NCBI GenBank assembly: GCA_024280575.1
Contig: JAJRPV010000044.1
Location: 1-64,000 of the forward strand
Direction: 5' to 3'
Origin: Campylobacterales bacterium
GTDB lineage: Bacteria; Campylobacterota; Campylobacteria; Campylobacterales; Sulfurospirillaceae
DNA: 64,000 nucleotides
The translations under genes and the position numbers were made by a program. The notes beneath the pieces are model-generated. The model ran no database searches. It was not told the origin of the DNA and was given only the letters and a program-made list of their open reading frames with translations. Position 1 is the stretch's first letter, and every line of letters starts with the position of its first letter. Positions 22,344-31,175 of this stretch are shown in pieces.

Positions 22344-23669
22344 ATGGCTCAAAGAGCGATTCGTGAATATGATGGAAAAGCACTTTTCTCAAAACACTGG
22401 GAAAAATACTTTAGTGGGTTTCATTATGGTTTTAAATCTGTACTAGTAAGTAGTGGAGATGAATTAAGAAAAAAGGCAGAAGAACATGGTTTTGAGTGGT
22501 TAAAACAAGAGCCACTTGTTGCCAAACCAGATATGCTTTTTGGTAAAAGAGGAAAAAACGGTCTTGTTCTTTTTAAAGATAAAAAACCCGGTGATGTTTC
22601 TTTGGAAGTGGCTGCAAATTGGATTGACGAGAAAATATCTCATCCAACAACACTTTTGACAGGTCAGCACGGTACTCTAACACATTTTATAGTAGAACCG
22701 TTTACTCCGCATGGTGAAGAGCAGGAGTATTATATATCTGCTACAACTGTCGGCGAAGACGATGTTTTATATATGTCAACAGAAGGCGGCATGGAAGTAG
22801 AAGAGGGTTGGGAAGAAAAAGTAACCGAAGTTGTAATCCCAATAAACATGCAAGATTCAAATATTGATCATTTGGTTCGTGCAAATGCCCCTGCTGATTT
22901 ACCGGCAAACAAAAAAGAATCTTTTATATCTTTTGCTATAGACTTCTTTAAATTTTACAGGGATTTAAATTTTGCATATCTTGAGATAAATCCACTTGTA
23001 ATGCTTGACAATAACGAGATGGCTATCCTTGACCTTGTTGCAAGACTTGATGATACTGCCGGATATCTTATGGAAGATGCTTGGGGTAAAATCGAATACC
23101 CGACAGCTTTTGGCATGGAAGATCAGTCTGAAGAAGAAAAAGCAATAGCAAATGCAGATGCTAGAAGCGGAGCATCTTTGAAACTAACTATACTTAACCC
23201 AATGGGAAGAATTTGGACTATGGTTGCAGGTGGCGGAGCTAGCGTTGTTTATGCCGATACTATCGCTGATTTAAGTGGCAATGTGAGTGAACTTGCAAAC
23301 TATGGAGAATACAGCGGAGGACCAACAACCGGAGAAACAAAATTTTATGCCGACACTGTTTTTGATTTGATGACTAGGTTTAAAGACCCTAAAGGCAGAG
23401 GCAAGATTTTGATTATCGGCGGAGCAATCGCAAACTTTACCGATGTTGCTAAAACATTTACAGGAATCATACAATCTTTGGAAGAATATGCCCAAAAGCT
23501 AAAAGAAGTGGGTGTCAAGATTTATGTTCGCAGAGGCGGACCTAACTATAAAAAAGGCTTAAAAGATATAAAAGAAGCGGCTGATAGGTTAGGATTATAC
23601 ATGGAAGTTTACGGACCTGAGACACATGTGACCGATATAGTAAGAATGTCTTTAGAGAATGGAGAGTGA
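22344..23669 (+). CDS. aclB: ATP-citrate lyase, small (beta) subunit
   Basis: AclB is the ATP-grasp, succinyl-CoA-synthetase-like subunit of ATP-citrate lyase. With AclA it splits citrate into acetyl-CoA and oxaloacetate using ATP and CoA, the key step of the reductive TCA cycle. The 441-aa protein begins MAQRAIREYDGKALFSKHW. Its ATP-grasp domain (about 30-240) has HFIVEPFTPHGEEQEYYI and FAYLEINPLVM, and a CoA-ligase-like domain follows with MVAGGGASVVYADTIAD. A leader of about 45 bases follows a TATAAT box. aclA begins one base after its stop. Confidence 0.96.
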   Translation: MAQRAIREYDGKALFSKHWEKYFSGFHYGFKSVLVSSGDELRKKAEEHGFEWLKQEPLVAKPDMLFGKRGKNGLVLFKDKKPGDVSLEVAANWIDEKISHPTTLLTGQHGTLTHFIVEPFTPHGEEQEYYISATTVGEDDVLYMSTEGGMEVEEGWEEKVTEVVIPINMQDSNIDHLVRANAPADLPANKKESFISFAIDFFKFYRDLNFAYLEINPLVMLDNNEMAILDLVARLDDTAGYLMEDAWGKIEYPTAFGMEDQSEEEKAIANADARSGASLKLTILNPMGRIWTMVAGGGASVVYADTIADLSGNVSELANYGEYSGGPTTGETKFYADTVFDLMTRFKDPKGRGKILIIGGAIANFTDVAKTFTGIIQSLEEYAQKLKEVGVKIYVRRGGPNYKKGLKDIKEAADRLGLYMEVYGPETHVTDIVRMSLENGE

Positions 23670-23670
23670 G

Positions 23671-25485
23671 ATGAGTAAATTATTTACGAAAGATACCCAA
23701 GCGATATTTTGGAACAATAACAGAAGTGCGATTCAAAGAATGCTCGATTATGACTATACAATAGGCAGAGAAACACCATCCATCGCGGCAATTGTAGCCC
23801 CGACAAGCGGTGCAAAATTTGATAAATTTTTCTGGGGTGCTGAAGAGATAATGATACCTCTTTACAGAAGCACACCCGAAGCAGTAGAGAAACACAAAAA
23901 TGCTGATGTTCTTTTAAACTTTGGATCATTTCGAACAGCGTATGATGTTGTTATGGAAGCTATAGAGTTAGATGGACAATTTAAGACTATCATGGTAACA
24001 GCCGAAGGAATTCCTGAGAGGCGTGCAAGAATCATGAACCAAGCTGCTAGAGATAAAGGCGTAACAGTTATAGGACCGGCTACCGTTGGTGCCATTGCTC
24101 CGGGAGCCTTTAAGATAGCAAATATCGGCGGAACAATAGAAAATATCATCAATTCAAAATTGACAAGATGCGGAAGTTGCGGGCTTGTTACGAGAAGCGG
24201 CGGTTTATTTAACGAGATGTCAAATATTATAGCTTTGAGTGCAGACGGAATCGCTGAAGGTGTAGCAATCGGAGGAGACAGATTTGTCGGTTCAGTTTTT
24301 ATAGATAACCTTCTCAGAATGGAAAGCAACCCAGATGTTAAATATATGATTTTGCTAGGAGAAGTCGGCGGAACTGAAGAATACAAGGTGATTGAAGCCG
24401 TAAAAAGCGGAAAAATTAAAAAACCTATTATCTCTTGGTGTATAGGAACAATCGCTAAGCATTTTGAAAGTGGAGTTCAGTTTGGACATGCTGGAGCTAG
24501 CGCAAATGCCGATAGAGAAACTGCTGAAGCCAAAAACAAAGCGATGAAAGAGGCTGGTTTTTATGTGCCGGATTCTTTTAATGACATACCGGCAACCATC
24601 CATAAAGTATATGAGGATTTACTTGGCAAGGGTATTATTAAAACCATCGCTGAGCCTGAAATAAAATTAATTTCAAAAAATAGAAAAGCAAGAAACTTTA
24701 TTTGTACTATCAGCGATGATAGAGGCGAAGAAGCAACATATTGCGGTATTCCTATATCTAAAGTTGCAACTCCTGATACAGGATTTTCTGTCGGTGATGT
24801 TATGAGCCTTCTTTGGTTTAAACGAAGATACCCTAAATGGGCAGTTCAATTTATAGAAACTGTTCTTAAAACCGTAGCAGACCATGGTCCTGCCGTCAGT
24901 GGAGCCCATAATGCCAAAGTAACCGCGAGAGCCGGAAAAGATGTGGTCAGTTCATTGATTGCCGGTCTTTTGACAATAGGACCAAGATTTGGCGGAGCGA
25001 TTGATGGGGCTGCTAAATATTTCAAATACGGATATGACAATAATCTCTCACCAAAAGAGTTTTTAGCCTATATGAAGAAGCAAGGTATTCCAATTCCGGG
25101 CATCGGTCACAGAATCAAATCTCTTAGAAATCCAGATTTGAGAATTGTAGGACTTAAAAAATATGTAAATGAAAATTTTCCTTCTCATCCACTTTTGGAT
25201 TATGCTCTTGAAGTAGAACAGTTAACTACAAGCAAAAAAGATAATCTAATCTTAAATGTTGATGGAACGATTGGAGTTTTGATGGTTGATATGTGGAAAG
25301 AGTTAGGTTATGATGATGATGAAATAGCTCTTTTTATAGATGCCGGTGCGCTTAATGCATTTTTCATTCTAGGAAGATGTATAGGGTTTATAGGACATAT
25401 TTTAGACGAAAAAAGACTAAATATGCCTATGTACAGACATCCTTGGGATGATATACTCTATGATGTAGAGACCGCAGAGATATAA
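23671..25485 (+). CDS. aclA: ATP-citrate lyase, large (alpha) subunit
   Basis: AclA carries the phospho-histidine and citryl-CoA lyase parts of ATP-citrate lyase. The 604-aa protein has a CoA-binding domain (about 1-150), a ligase domain with the phosphorylated His in FGHAGASANADRETAEAKN (His near 273), and a C-terminal citrate-synthase-like lyase domain (about 345-600). Landmarks of the last domain are PAVSGAHNAKVTARAGKD, IPGIGHRIKS and FIDAGALNAFF. I start at ATG 23671 behind GGAGAGTGAG; an upstream in-frame ATG at 23659 lies inside aclB. A hairpin terminator follows. This pair is strong evidence for autotrophic carbon fixation. Confidence 0.96.
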   Translation: MSKLFTKDTQAIFWNNNRSAIQRMLDYDYTIGRETPSIAAIVAPTSGAKFDKFFWGAEEIMIPLYRSTPEAVEKHKNADVLLNFGSFRTAYDVVMEAIELDGQFKTIMVTAEGIPERRARIMNQAARDKGVTVIGPATVGAIAPGAFKIANIGGTIENIINSKLTRCGSCGLVTRSGGLFNEMSNIIALSADGIAEGVAIGGDRFVGSVFIDNLLRMESNPDVKYMILLGEVGGTEEYKVIEAVKSGKIKKPIISWCIGTIAKHFESGVQFGHAGASANADRETAEAKNKAMKEAGFYVPDSFNDIPATIHKVYEDLLGKGIIKTIAEPEIKLISKNRKARNFICTISDDRGEEATYCGIPISKVATPDTGFSVGDVMSLLWFKRRYPKWAVQFIETVLKTVADHGPAVSGAHNAKVTARAGKDVVSSLIAGLLTIGPRFGGAIDGAAKYFKYGYDNNLSPKEFLAYMKKQGIPIPGIGHRIKSLRNPDLRIVGLKKYVNENFPSHPLLDYALEVEQLTTSKKDNLILNVDGTIGVLMVDMWKELGYDDDEIALFIDAGALNAFFILGRCIGFIGHILDEKRLNMPMYRHPWDDILYDVETAEI

Positions 25486-25497
25486 AAACAAACTACC

Positions 25498-25527
25498 AAA
25501 ATAGGCTAGTTGAATCTAGCCTATTTT
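25498..25527 (+). terminator. Rho-independent terminator after aclA
   Basis: AAAATAGGCTAG, a TTGAAT loop and CTAGCCTATTTT form a perfect 12-bp stem, followed by a T-rich stretch, 12 bases after the aclA stop. Confidence 0.88.
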
Positions 25528-25571
25528 CTTCATTGATTATTTTTTGTTATCAAAGTGTTACTATTAAATGA

Positions 25572-25577
25572 TATAAT
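25572..25577 (+). promoter_or_regulatory. Predicted -10 box for pyk
   Basis: TATAAT lies 30 bases before the preferred pyk start and shortly after the acl terminator, so pyk appears to be its own transcription unit. Confidence 0.5.
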
Positions 25578-25606
25578 TTAATATTCTAATAAAAGGAATG
25601 ACAAAA

Positions 25607-27051
25607 ATGCAGAAAAAAACAAAAATTTTAGCGACAGTAGGACCGGCAAGCGATAGTGTAGAGGTTTTGCAAGGTTTGATAAACGCTGGTGTAAATGTAT
25701 TTAGATTGAACTTTAGTCACGGGACGCATGAATATCACAAAAATATTTTAGACAATATAAGAGTAGCATCAAAAAATACAAATACAAGAGTCGGAGTTCT
25801 TCAAGATATTTGCGGACCAAAGATAAGAGTAGGAAAATTAAATGACGATTTTCATCTAAAACAAGGCGATAAGATTGTTTTTATTAGAGAAGAAATCATC
25901 GGTAAACAAATAGATGAACACGAATATAAACTCAGTATTAATCAGCCAAATATCTTAGATATGTTGAAAGTTGAAGAGTATATATATCTTTATGATGGAA
26001 ATATAAAAGCAAAAGTTGTAAAAATTGGCAAAGAGATAGAAACGATAGTTGAAAATGACGGAAAACTCTCATCAAACAAAGGTGTTAATTTTCCAAATAC
26101 AGTGATAAATATAGATGTTATAACACCAAAAGATGCAAAAGATTTATTGTGGGGAGCACAAAATAAGGTTGATTTTGTGGCAGTATCTTTTGTCCAAAAT
26201 GCCAAAGATATTCTACATGTAAGGGAATTGTTAAAAAATTATGATTCTGACTCCAAGATAATTGCAAAAATCGAAAAATTTGATGCAGTTGAAAATATAG
26301 ATGAAATATTAAAAGTAAGCGACGGTGTGATGGTGGCAAGGGGAGATTTAGGCATAGAAGTTCCTTACTACAAAGTACCAAGTATTCAAAAAAGGATAAT
26401 CAAAAAAGCAAATGCCGCTTCAAAACCAGTCATAACGGCTACCCAAATGCTTCTATCTATGGCAGAAAATGAGATGGCAACAAGAGCAGAGATAAGCGAT
26501 GTGGCAAATGCAGTTTTAGACGGAACTGACGCTGTGATGCTTAGTGAAGAGAGTGCGATAGGCACAAATCCTCTAAATGTCGTTCAGGTTATGGCAAATA
26601 CAATAAAAGAGACTGAAGAAGTTTATCCGTATGATAAATTTGATGAGTATGAGTTTTTGGATGAGACGGATATCGTATCTTCCTCTACTGCAAAATTAGC
26701 TTCACAGTTGGGAGTTGATGCGATTATTTCTATAACAAACTCTGGTAAATCAGCGGTTAAACTTGCAAGATATAGGATAAAAAACGATATTTATGCGGTA
26801 ACCCATGATGAAAAAACTGCAAGATCTTTGAGTATTGTTTGGGGATTAAAGCCTTTGATGTACATCAAAAATCAAAATCCTAGCTTTATGCTCGCAAGTA
26901 TGCTAAAAGAAGCCATAAGCGAAAAATGGTAAATGTAAATGGTACATATCTTGTAACGGCAGGTTTTCCAACGGGAGCTGAGGGTAGTACAAACTTCATA
27001 AGAATACTCAAAAAAGAACAGATAGAGTATTATGTTGATTTTGCAATTTAA
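25607..27051 (+). pseudogene. pyk: Pyruvate kinase, one-base frameshift near the 3' end
   Basis: Pyruvate kinase converts PEP and ADP to pyruvate and ATP. The A domain begins KTKILATVGPAS, and the active-site Lys/Glu block is IIAKIEKFDAVENIDEIL, followed by MVARGDLGIEVP and PVITATQMLLSM. The B domain is at about 70-165. The frame stops at 26932, but adding one A to the run 26922-26926 continues it into a proper C-terminal domain (NVNGTYLVTAGFPTGAEG) ending at 27051, about 481 aa. This is a likely sequence error. I prefer ATG 25607 over 25598 because the AAAGGA site is then correctly spaced. Its place after aclBA puts two central-carbon genes together. Confidence 0.92.
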
Positions 27052-27060
27052 AGGAAAAAG

Positions 27061-27810
27061 ATGAATTTTATACTATTTTTGGTTGTCGTTTTTATTTTTT
27101 ATATGCTTACAAAAAACTATAAAAGTGATGGCTACAATATAAATATAAACAAAAAACAGAAATTTAGTGGTAATTTAGAGGATCATGAAGCAGGTTTACT
27201 TATATCTTTGATGGCAAAGGTTGCAAAAGCTGATGGACATGTAAGCGAACTCGAAGCCGAGCTTTTGAGCAACACGCTAACTCAGCTTTCATCCGTTTTT
27301 CAAAATCAAGCAGAGGTAAGAGAGAAGTTAAAAGCGATATACAAAAGAGAGCTAGAGGGTTTTGAGAATACTATAGAGATTGCCAAAAAGTATTATAAAT
27401 TGACTCGCGGTGATTATCAAAAAAGAGTTATGACGCTAGAATATCTTCTAAATCTTGCATATATTGACAATGAATTTACAAATGAAGAAAGAATGATATG
27501 TGAAGATATAGCAGATGCTCTTGAGATAAAAAAGTCAGATTTCTCTGCTTTAGTAGCAAAGTTTAGAAATTTCTACGCAAACCAATATAACAACCAAGTA
27601 AATACACTAGAAAATGCCTACAAAGTTTTAGGAGCGAGCAAGAGTGATGATATGGCTATAATAAAAACAAAATATAAAAAACTAGTACGCCAAAATCATC
27701 CGGATTTATTGATGGGAAAAGGTGCTGAGCAGTCAATTATAGACAAGGCAACAGTGAAACTTCAAGAGATAAATGAAGCTTACGGAATTATCAAAAAGAG
27801 CAGAGCTTGA
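27061..27810 (+). CDS. TerB-like and DnaJ-domain membrane protein (DjlA-like)
   Basis: The 249-aa protein has an N-terminal TM helix (FILFLVVVFIFYMLT), a TerB-like helical domain with an acidic metal-type motif (about residues 45-165, AKADGHVSELEAE), and a C-terminal J domain (about 185-245). The J domain carries the HPD tripeptide in RQNHPDLLMGKGAE near residue 213, which stimulates the ATPase of DnaK. The order TM-TerB-J matches DjlA co-chaperones. The target is unknown. Its stop overlaps the start of the M23 peptidase gene, so an envelope-stress role is reasonable but inferred. Confidence 0.85.
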   Translation: MNFILFLVVVFIFYMLTKNYKSDGYNININKKQKFSGNLEDHEAGLLISLMAKVAKADGHVSELEAELLSNTLTQLSSVFQNQAEVREKLKAIYKRELEGFENTIEIAKKYYKLTRGDYQKRVMTLEYLLNLAYIDNEFTNEERMICEDIADALEIKKSDFSALVAKFRNFYANQYNNQVNTLENAYKVLGASKSDDMAIIKTKYKKLVRQNHPDLLMGKGAEQSIIDKATVKLQEINEAYGIIKKSRA

Positions 27811-28610
27811 AAAAAGTTTTTTTTCTGCTTTTACTGCCACTTTTACTATATGCCTTCAAGATAGACAATGGTGAAACCGTACTTATAAATTTGGATAAAA
27901 ACAGTACGGTTGTTTTTGAAGGCAAAAAGATACCGACACTGCAAAACCCCGTTAATAAAGATAAGTATTATGTTTTATTGCCTATAAAATATAGAGAAAA
28001 ACCGGGTAATTATACGCTTTTGATTGATGGCGTGAAAAAACCCCTACATGTAGAGCAGGGAAGATATAAAAAAGAGAAGATAAGGGTTGCAAAATCAAAA
28101 GTAAATCCAAATAAAAAAGCATTAAAAAAGATACGAAGAGAGTATAAGAGGGCTATTAAAATTTATGGTACTTTTACTTCTATCAGGTATTGGAATAAGC
28201 CTTTTATCTTACCACTGCATTCTAAAATAACAAGCAGATATGGCAATGCAAGGATGTTTAACGGTGTTTTGAGAAGTTTTCACAGCGGAACTGACTTTAG
28301 AGCAAAAATGAGAACGCCGATAGTAGCTGCAAATGACGGTGTAGTAGTGATTGCCGGCAAAAGATATTTTGCAGGTGGTTCAGTTGTTATAAATCATGGC
28401 CAGGGAGTTTACAGTTGCTATTTTCATCTCAGTAAAATTTTAGTTAAAGTTGGTCAAAAAGTGAAGCGACAACAGCTTATCGGACTTAGCGGAAAAAGTG
28501 GAAGGGTTAACGGACCACATCTGCATTTTGGTTTAAGATTATACTCTTATGCTGTAAATCCATTGCAGTTTGAAAGCCAAATAAATACTCTTTTTAAAGG
28601 TGAAATGTGA
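27807..28610 (+). CDS. M23 family peptidoglycan metallopeptidase
   Basis: The 267-aa exported protein has a signal peptide (KKVFFLLLLPLLLYAFK) and an N-terminal beta domain. The C-terminal LytM/M23 zinc endopeptidase domain (about 140-260) has the metal site HSGTDF near residue 158 and HLHFG near 239, with the central YSCYFHLSKI His. These residues suggest an active enzyme that cuts peptide cross-links in the cell wall. In Campylobacterota such proteins shape cell curvature (the Csd/Pgp families); whether this one does is unknown. It starts at a TTG overlapping the DnaJ-like gene, and the next gene overlaps its stop. Confidence 0.9.
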   Translation: MKKVFFLLLLPLLLYAFKIDNGETVLINLDKNSTVVFEGKKIPTLQNPVNKDKYYVLLPIKYREKPGNYTLLIDGVKKPLHVEQGRYKKEKIRVAKSKVNPNKKALKKIRREYKRAIKIYGTFTSIRYWNKPFILPLHSKITSRYGNARMFNGVLRSFHSGTDFRAKMRTPIVAANDGVVVIAGKRYFAGGSVVINHGQGVYSCYFHLSKILVKVGQKVKRQQLIGLSGKSGRVNGPHLHFGLRLYSYAVNPLQFESQINTLFKGEM

Positions 28611-29206
28611 AAATTATATACATAATATTTTTTGCGACACTATCACTTTTTGGCTCGCAATGTGCTGATCAGTACAGCAATGAAAATTATGCGACAGCGT
28701 CAGATAACTTTGGTGATATTGTCGGAAACAGTTTTAAAAAATATTTTAATAAAGATATAAAAAACTTTAAAGAATTTAGAAAAACTGATATACAGGGCGA
28801 AATTTATTATCTAAAAAAAGGCTCTTTTGTTAAACAAGGAGACAACTATTATCCAAATACAGACGGAGTTTGGAAGCTACATGTAGATAAGCATAGCCAA
28901 ATAGACGAGTTAGATTTGGCTCACGATACACTCTACCAAGATTCGGCAGAACAAATAGCAAATGACTTAAATGATGATATGGATAATTTATGGACAAAAT
29001 GGGATGGGGACGCTTATGGCTATTATATGGTTCCTGAATATGTGCAGATAAATTACGGTACCTTTTATATTTCTCTAAAAGCCTATATATATGGAAGCAA
29101 AGGAGACTCTACGGGCTTAAAAAAAGCATATGTCGATTTTTACATTATCAATAATACCAAAGAAGTAAATGGATACATAAGGTGCAAAAACAGAGAAAGT
29201 AGATAA
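28607..29206 (+). CDS. Hypothetical exported protein
   Basis: The 199-aa protein starts at GTG overlapping the M23 gene by four bases. It has a short signal peptide (IIYIIFFATLSLFGSQC), after which the mature part is polar and probably beta-rich, with two Cys near the ends (SQCADQY and IRCKN) that could form a disulfide. I do not recognise a family. Coupling to a cell-wall peptidase suggests a periplasmic partner, but that is inference only. Confidence 0.7.
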   Translation: MKIIYIIFFATLSLFGSQCADQYSNENYATASDNFGDIVGNSFKKYFNKDIKNFKEFRKTDIQGEIYYLKKGSFVKQGDNYYPNTDGVWKLHVDKHSQIDELDLAHDTLYQDSAEQIANDLNDDMDNLWTKWDGDAYGYYMVPEYVQINYGTFYISLKAYIYGSKGDSTGLKKAYVDFYIINNTKEVNGYIRCKNRESR

Positions 29207-29262
29207 ATACCTTACCATAAGAAATACTATTAGTTGGTATTTCTTATGGTCAGGTACTTAAT
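29207..29262. repeat. Long hairpin between convergent genes, copy 2 of a repeat
   Basis: CCATAAGAAATAC (29215-29227) pairs perfectly with GTATTTCTTATGG (29237-29249). The pairing extends outward with one mismatch (TACCTTA against CAGGTA). It separates the 199-aa protein gene from the convergent NosD-like gene, so it may also serve as a bidirectional terminator. The right half is similar to 19986-20020. Confidence 0.6.
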
Positions 29263-30491
29263 TAGTAAGCATACGCATTCTTTTTAGGTTGATTATCTTC
29301 AAGTAAAAGTGAAGGCTCACTAAAAGGAGCTAATCTTTCTATAAAATCAACTATGCTCAACAAAGGCGTTCCGTAAAAAAACTTTAGTCTATGGTCAAAT
29401 TGCCAAAGCTTATCTGCATATATAAGGACTTGGTATGGCATATCGCTTATTCCATCGCCGTTTCTGTCAAAACCTACATATTTATCCCAAAAATTTAGCT
29501 TGATATCGTTATTATAGTATTTGCTTTTGGGAATATCTTTGACTACATCTTCAAGATTACCTATTATATTATTGTATTTTATTGTGTTATTTTTAATAAT
29601 TGAATAAAAGTGAAATGCTACATTATTATTTTGAATTTTATTGTATTCTATAAATCGTTGCATACCAATCTCTGAAGTGCTGGTATTTATATAAAAGGCT
29701 TGTGCATGTCCCGTAAGTGTGTTGTGGGCGATATGTATATTTTTACCGTTTTTAATCATAATGCCGGTACCTGTGGCTAGGTGTGTTTTTATGATTTTAT
29801 TATTACGGATTTTTATATTTTTACCACCTTTTAGCATGATGCCTGCATAATTTGAATTGATTATATTGGCAACAACGGAGATGTCTTGGCACATATTGAT
29901 TAATATACCATAACGACTGTTTTTGATGATATTATTTCTTACTGTATTGTTATTTGATCTATTTAAAGAGATATCCCTGCTGTGAAAAAGACGATTTTTT
30001 GAGATAAGATTATTATGCGAGCCCCAGAGTCTGATACCGTCTCCTCTGTTATCCACCACTTTTTCTTTGTACGATTTTATCGTATTGTTAATTATCTTTG
30101 AATTGAATGAATCTTGTAAAATTATCCCAAACAGTGTTCTGTTAAAATCACAGTTTTTTATGACTACATGTGAGCTTTTTATCACTTTTATCCCACTGTC
30201 CAGGCTATATCGTTGGTGTCCACTTCCTCTTATGGTTAAGTTGCTAATAGTAACATCAGGACTTGTGATTGTGATGACAGTGCCTTTGTTGTTATTTTGG
30301 ATTACGCTTTTTTTGCCAATTCCGGTTAATATCAAAGGTTTGTTGATAGTGATAGGACCTTGGAAAACTCCGCTTGGAAGTTCTATTTTGGAGCCGACTT
30401 TTGCTTTTGCTATTATATCCATAAGCGTTGGATTTGCCAACAAAATTGTATGGAAAAATATAAATATAAATAATACTCTCAAAATAATCAT
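29262..30491 (-). CDS. NosD-like right-handed beta-helix periplasmic protein
   Basis: The 409-aa protein has a signal peptide (MIILRVLFIFIFFHTILLA). Many parallel beta-helix rungs of about 22 residues follow, rich in Asn and Ile (for example SHNNLISKNRLF, NNTVRNNIIKNS and KNIKIRNNKI), the CASH pattern of NosD. It ends with YNNDIKLNFWDKY and GDGISDMPYQV, the usual NosD tail. NosD helps supply copper to nitrous oxide reductase. No nosZ, nosF, nosY or nosL lies in the window, so the role here is open; a carbohydrate-binding beta-helix is an alternative. Its 5' end abuts the SDR gene, with which it is probably cotranscribed. Confidence 0.75.
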   Translation of the reverse strand: MIILRVLFIFIFFHTILLANPTLMDIIAKAKVGSKIELPSGVFQGPITINKPLILTGIGKKSVIQNNNKGTVITITSPDVTISNLTIRGSGHQRYSLDSGIKVIKSSHVVIKNCDFNRTLFGIILQDSFNSKIINNTIKSYKEKVVDNRGDGIRLWGSHNNLISKNRLFHSRDISLNRSNNNTVRNNIIKNSRYGILINMCQDISVVANIINSNYAGIMLKGGKNIKIRNNKIIKTHLATGTGIMIKNGKNIHIAHNTLTGHAQAFYINTSTSEIGMQRFIEYNKIQNNNVAFHFYSIIKNNTIKYNNIIGNLEDVVKDIPKSKYYNNDIKLNFWDKYVGFDRNGDGISDMPYQVLIYADKLWQFDHRLKFFYGTPLLSIVDFIERLAPFSEPSLLLEDNQPKKNAYAY

Positions 30492-30494
30492 GTG

Positions 30495-31175
30495 CTATCT
30501 TTTTCTTATGGCAAATTTTTGAGCTCTTACCGTGATATCCGTAACTACAAAAGGAGAATTTATGATTTGAAGTACATTTTTTGCCAAATCCTGAGAGTTT
30601 ATATAGCTCTCTTTGTCGTCAGCTGGTTTAAATCCCAATTCATCAAAAAATGCCGTTTTTGTAATATCCGGATTTATGTTTGTAACTCTGACTCCTGATT
30701 TTCTCAACTCTTCAAACAGGCATAAGCTAAAATCCCTCAAACCACTTTTTGTGGCTGTGTAAAGGGCTGAAAATTTCGAGTGTTTTGTTGCTTCAACCGA
30801 AGAGATATTGATTATATGTCCTTTTGTTTTTTTTAGACTTCTTAGCACTAGATTTACCAATACAATAGGAGCTTTTAAGTTTACATTTATGAGTTCTTCT
30901 ATTTTTTTTATAGATAGCTCTTCATGAGGTTTGAAAACCCCCACGCCCGCACAATTTACAAGTATGTCTATATCGGTTGTTTTTAAAAGCTCTTTTGTCT
31001 TTTTTTCCAGTGCAATGCCATCTTGTAAATCGCAAATTATTTCACTGTTTTCGCGACTTATGCCATAAACTTTAAATCCGTTTTCTTTTAAAGTTTCATA
31101 TATGGCTTTGCCGATTCCGCTACTAGAGCCTGTGATAAGAGCAGTTTTAGTCACTTTTATATACCTGTTTGACAA
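30495..31175 (-). CDS. SDR family oxidoreductase
   Basis: The 226-aa protein is a classical short-chain dehydrogenase. The cofactor motif is TGSSSGIGKAI near residues 15-25, then NCAGVG, the catalytic Ser in INISSVEA, and YTATK (Tyr and Lys) near 148-152. The start may be internal (VTKTALITGSS). The substrate is unknown. It overlaps the zinc-peptidase gene at its 5' end and is three bases from the NosD-like gene, so the three form a minus-strand operon. Confidence 0.85.
   Translation of the reverse strand: MSNRYIKVTKTALITGSSSGIGKAIYETLKENGFKVYGISRENSEIICDLQDGIALEKKTKELLKTTDIDILVNCAGVGVFKPHEELSIKKIEELINVNLKAPIVLVNLVLRSLKKTKGHIINISSVEATKHSKFSALYTATKSGLRDFSLCLFEELRKSGVRVTNINPDITKTAFFDELGFKPADDKESYINSQDLAKNVLQIINSPFVVTDITVRAQKFAIRKR

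Noticed and set aside
23862..24386. A 174-codon frame on the minus strand opposite aclA.
   Set aside because: It lies wholly inside the aclA coding sequence, is the antisense shadow of a conserved domain and has no ribosome site or family resemblance.
30067..30522. A 151-codon plus-strand frame inside the NosD-like gene.
   Set aside because: It is antisense to the beta-helix repeats, whose regularity keeps the opposite frame open.
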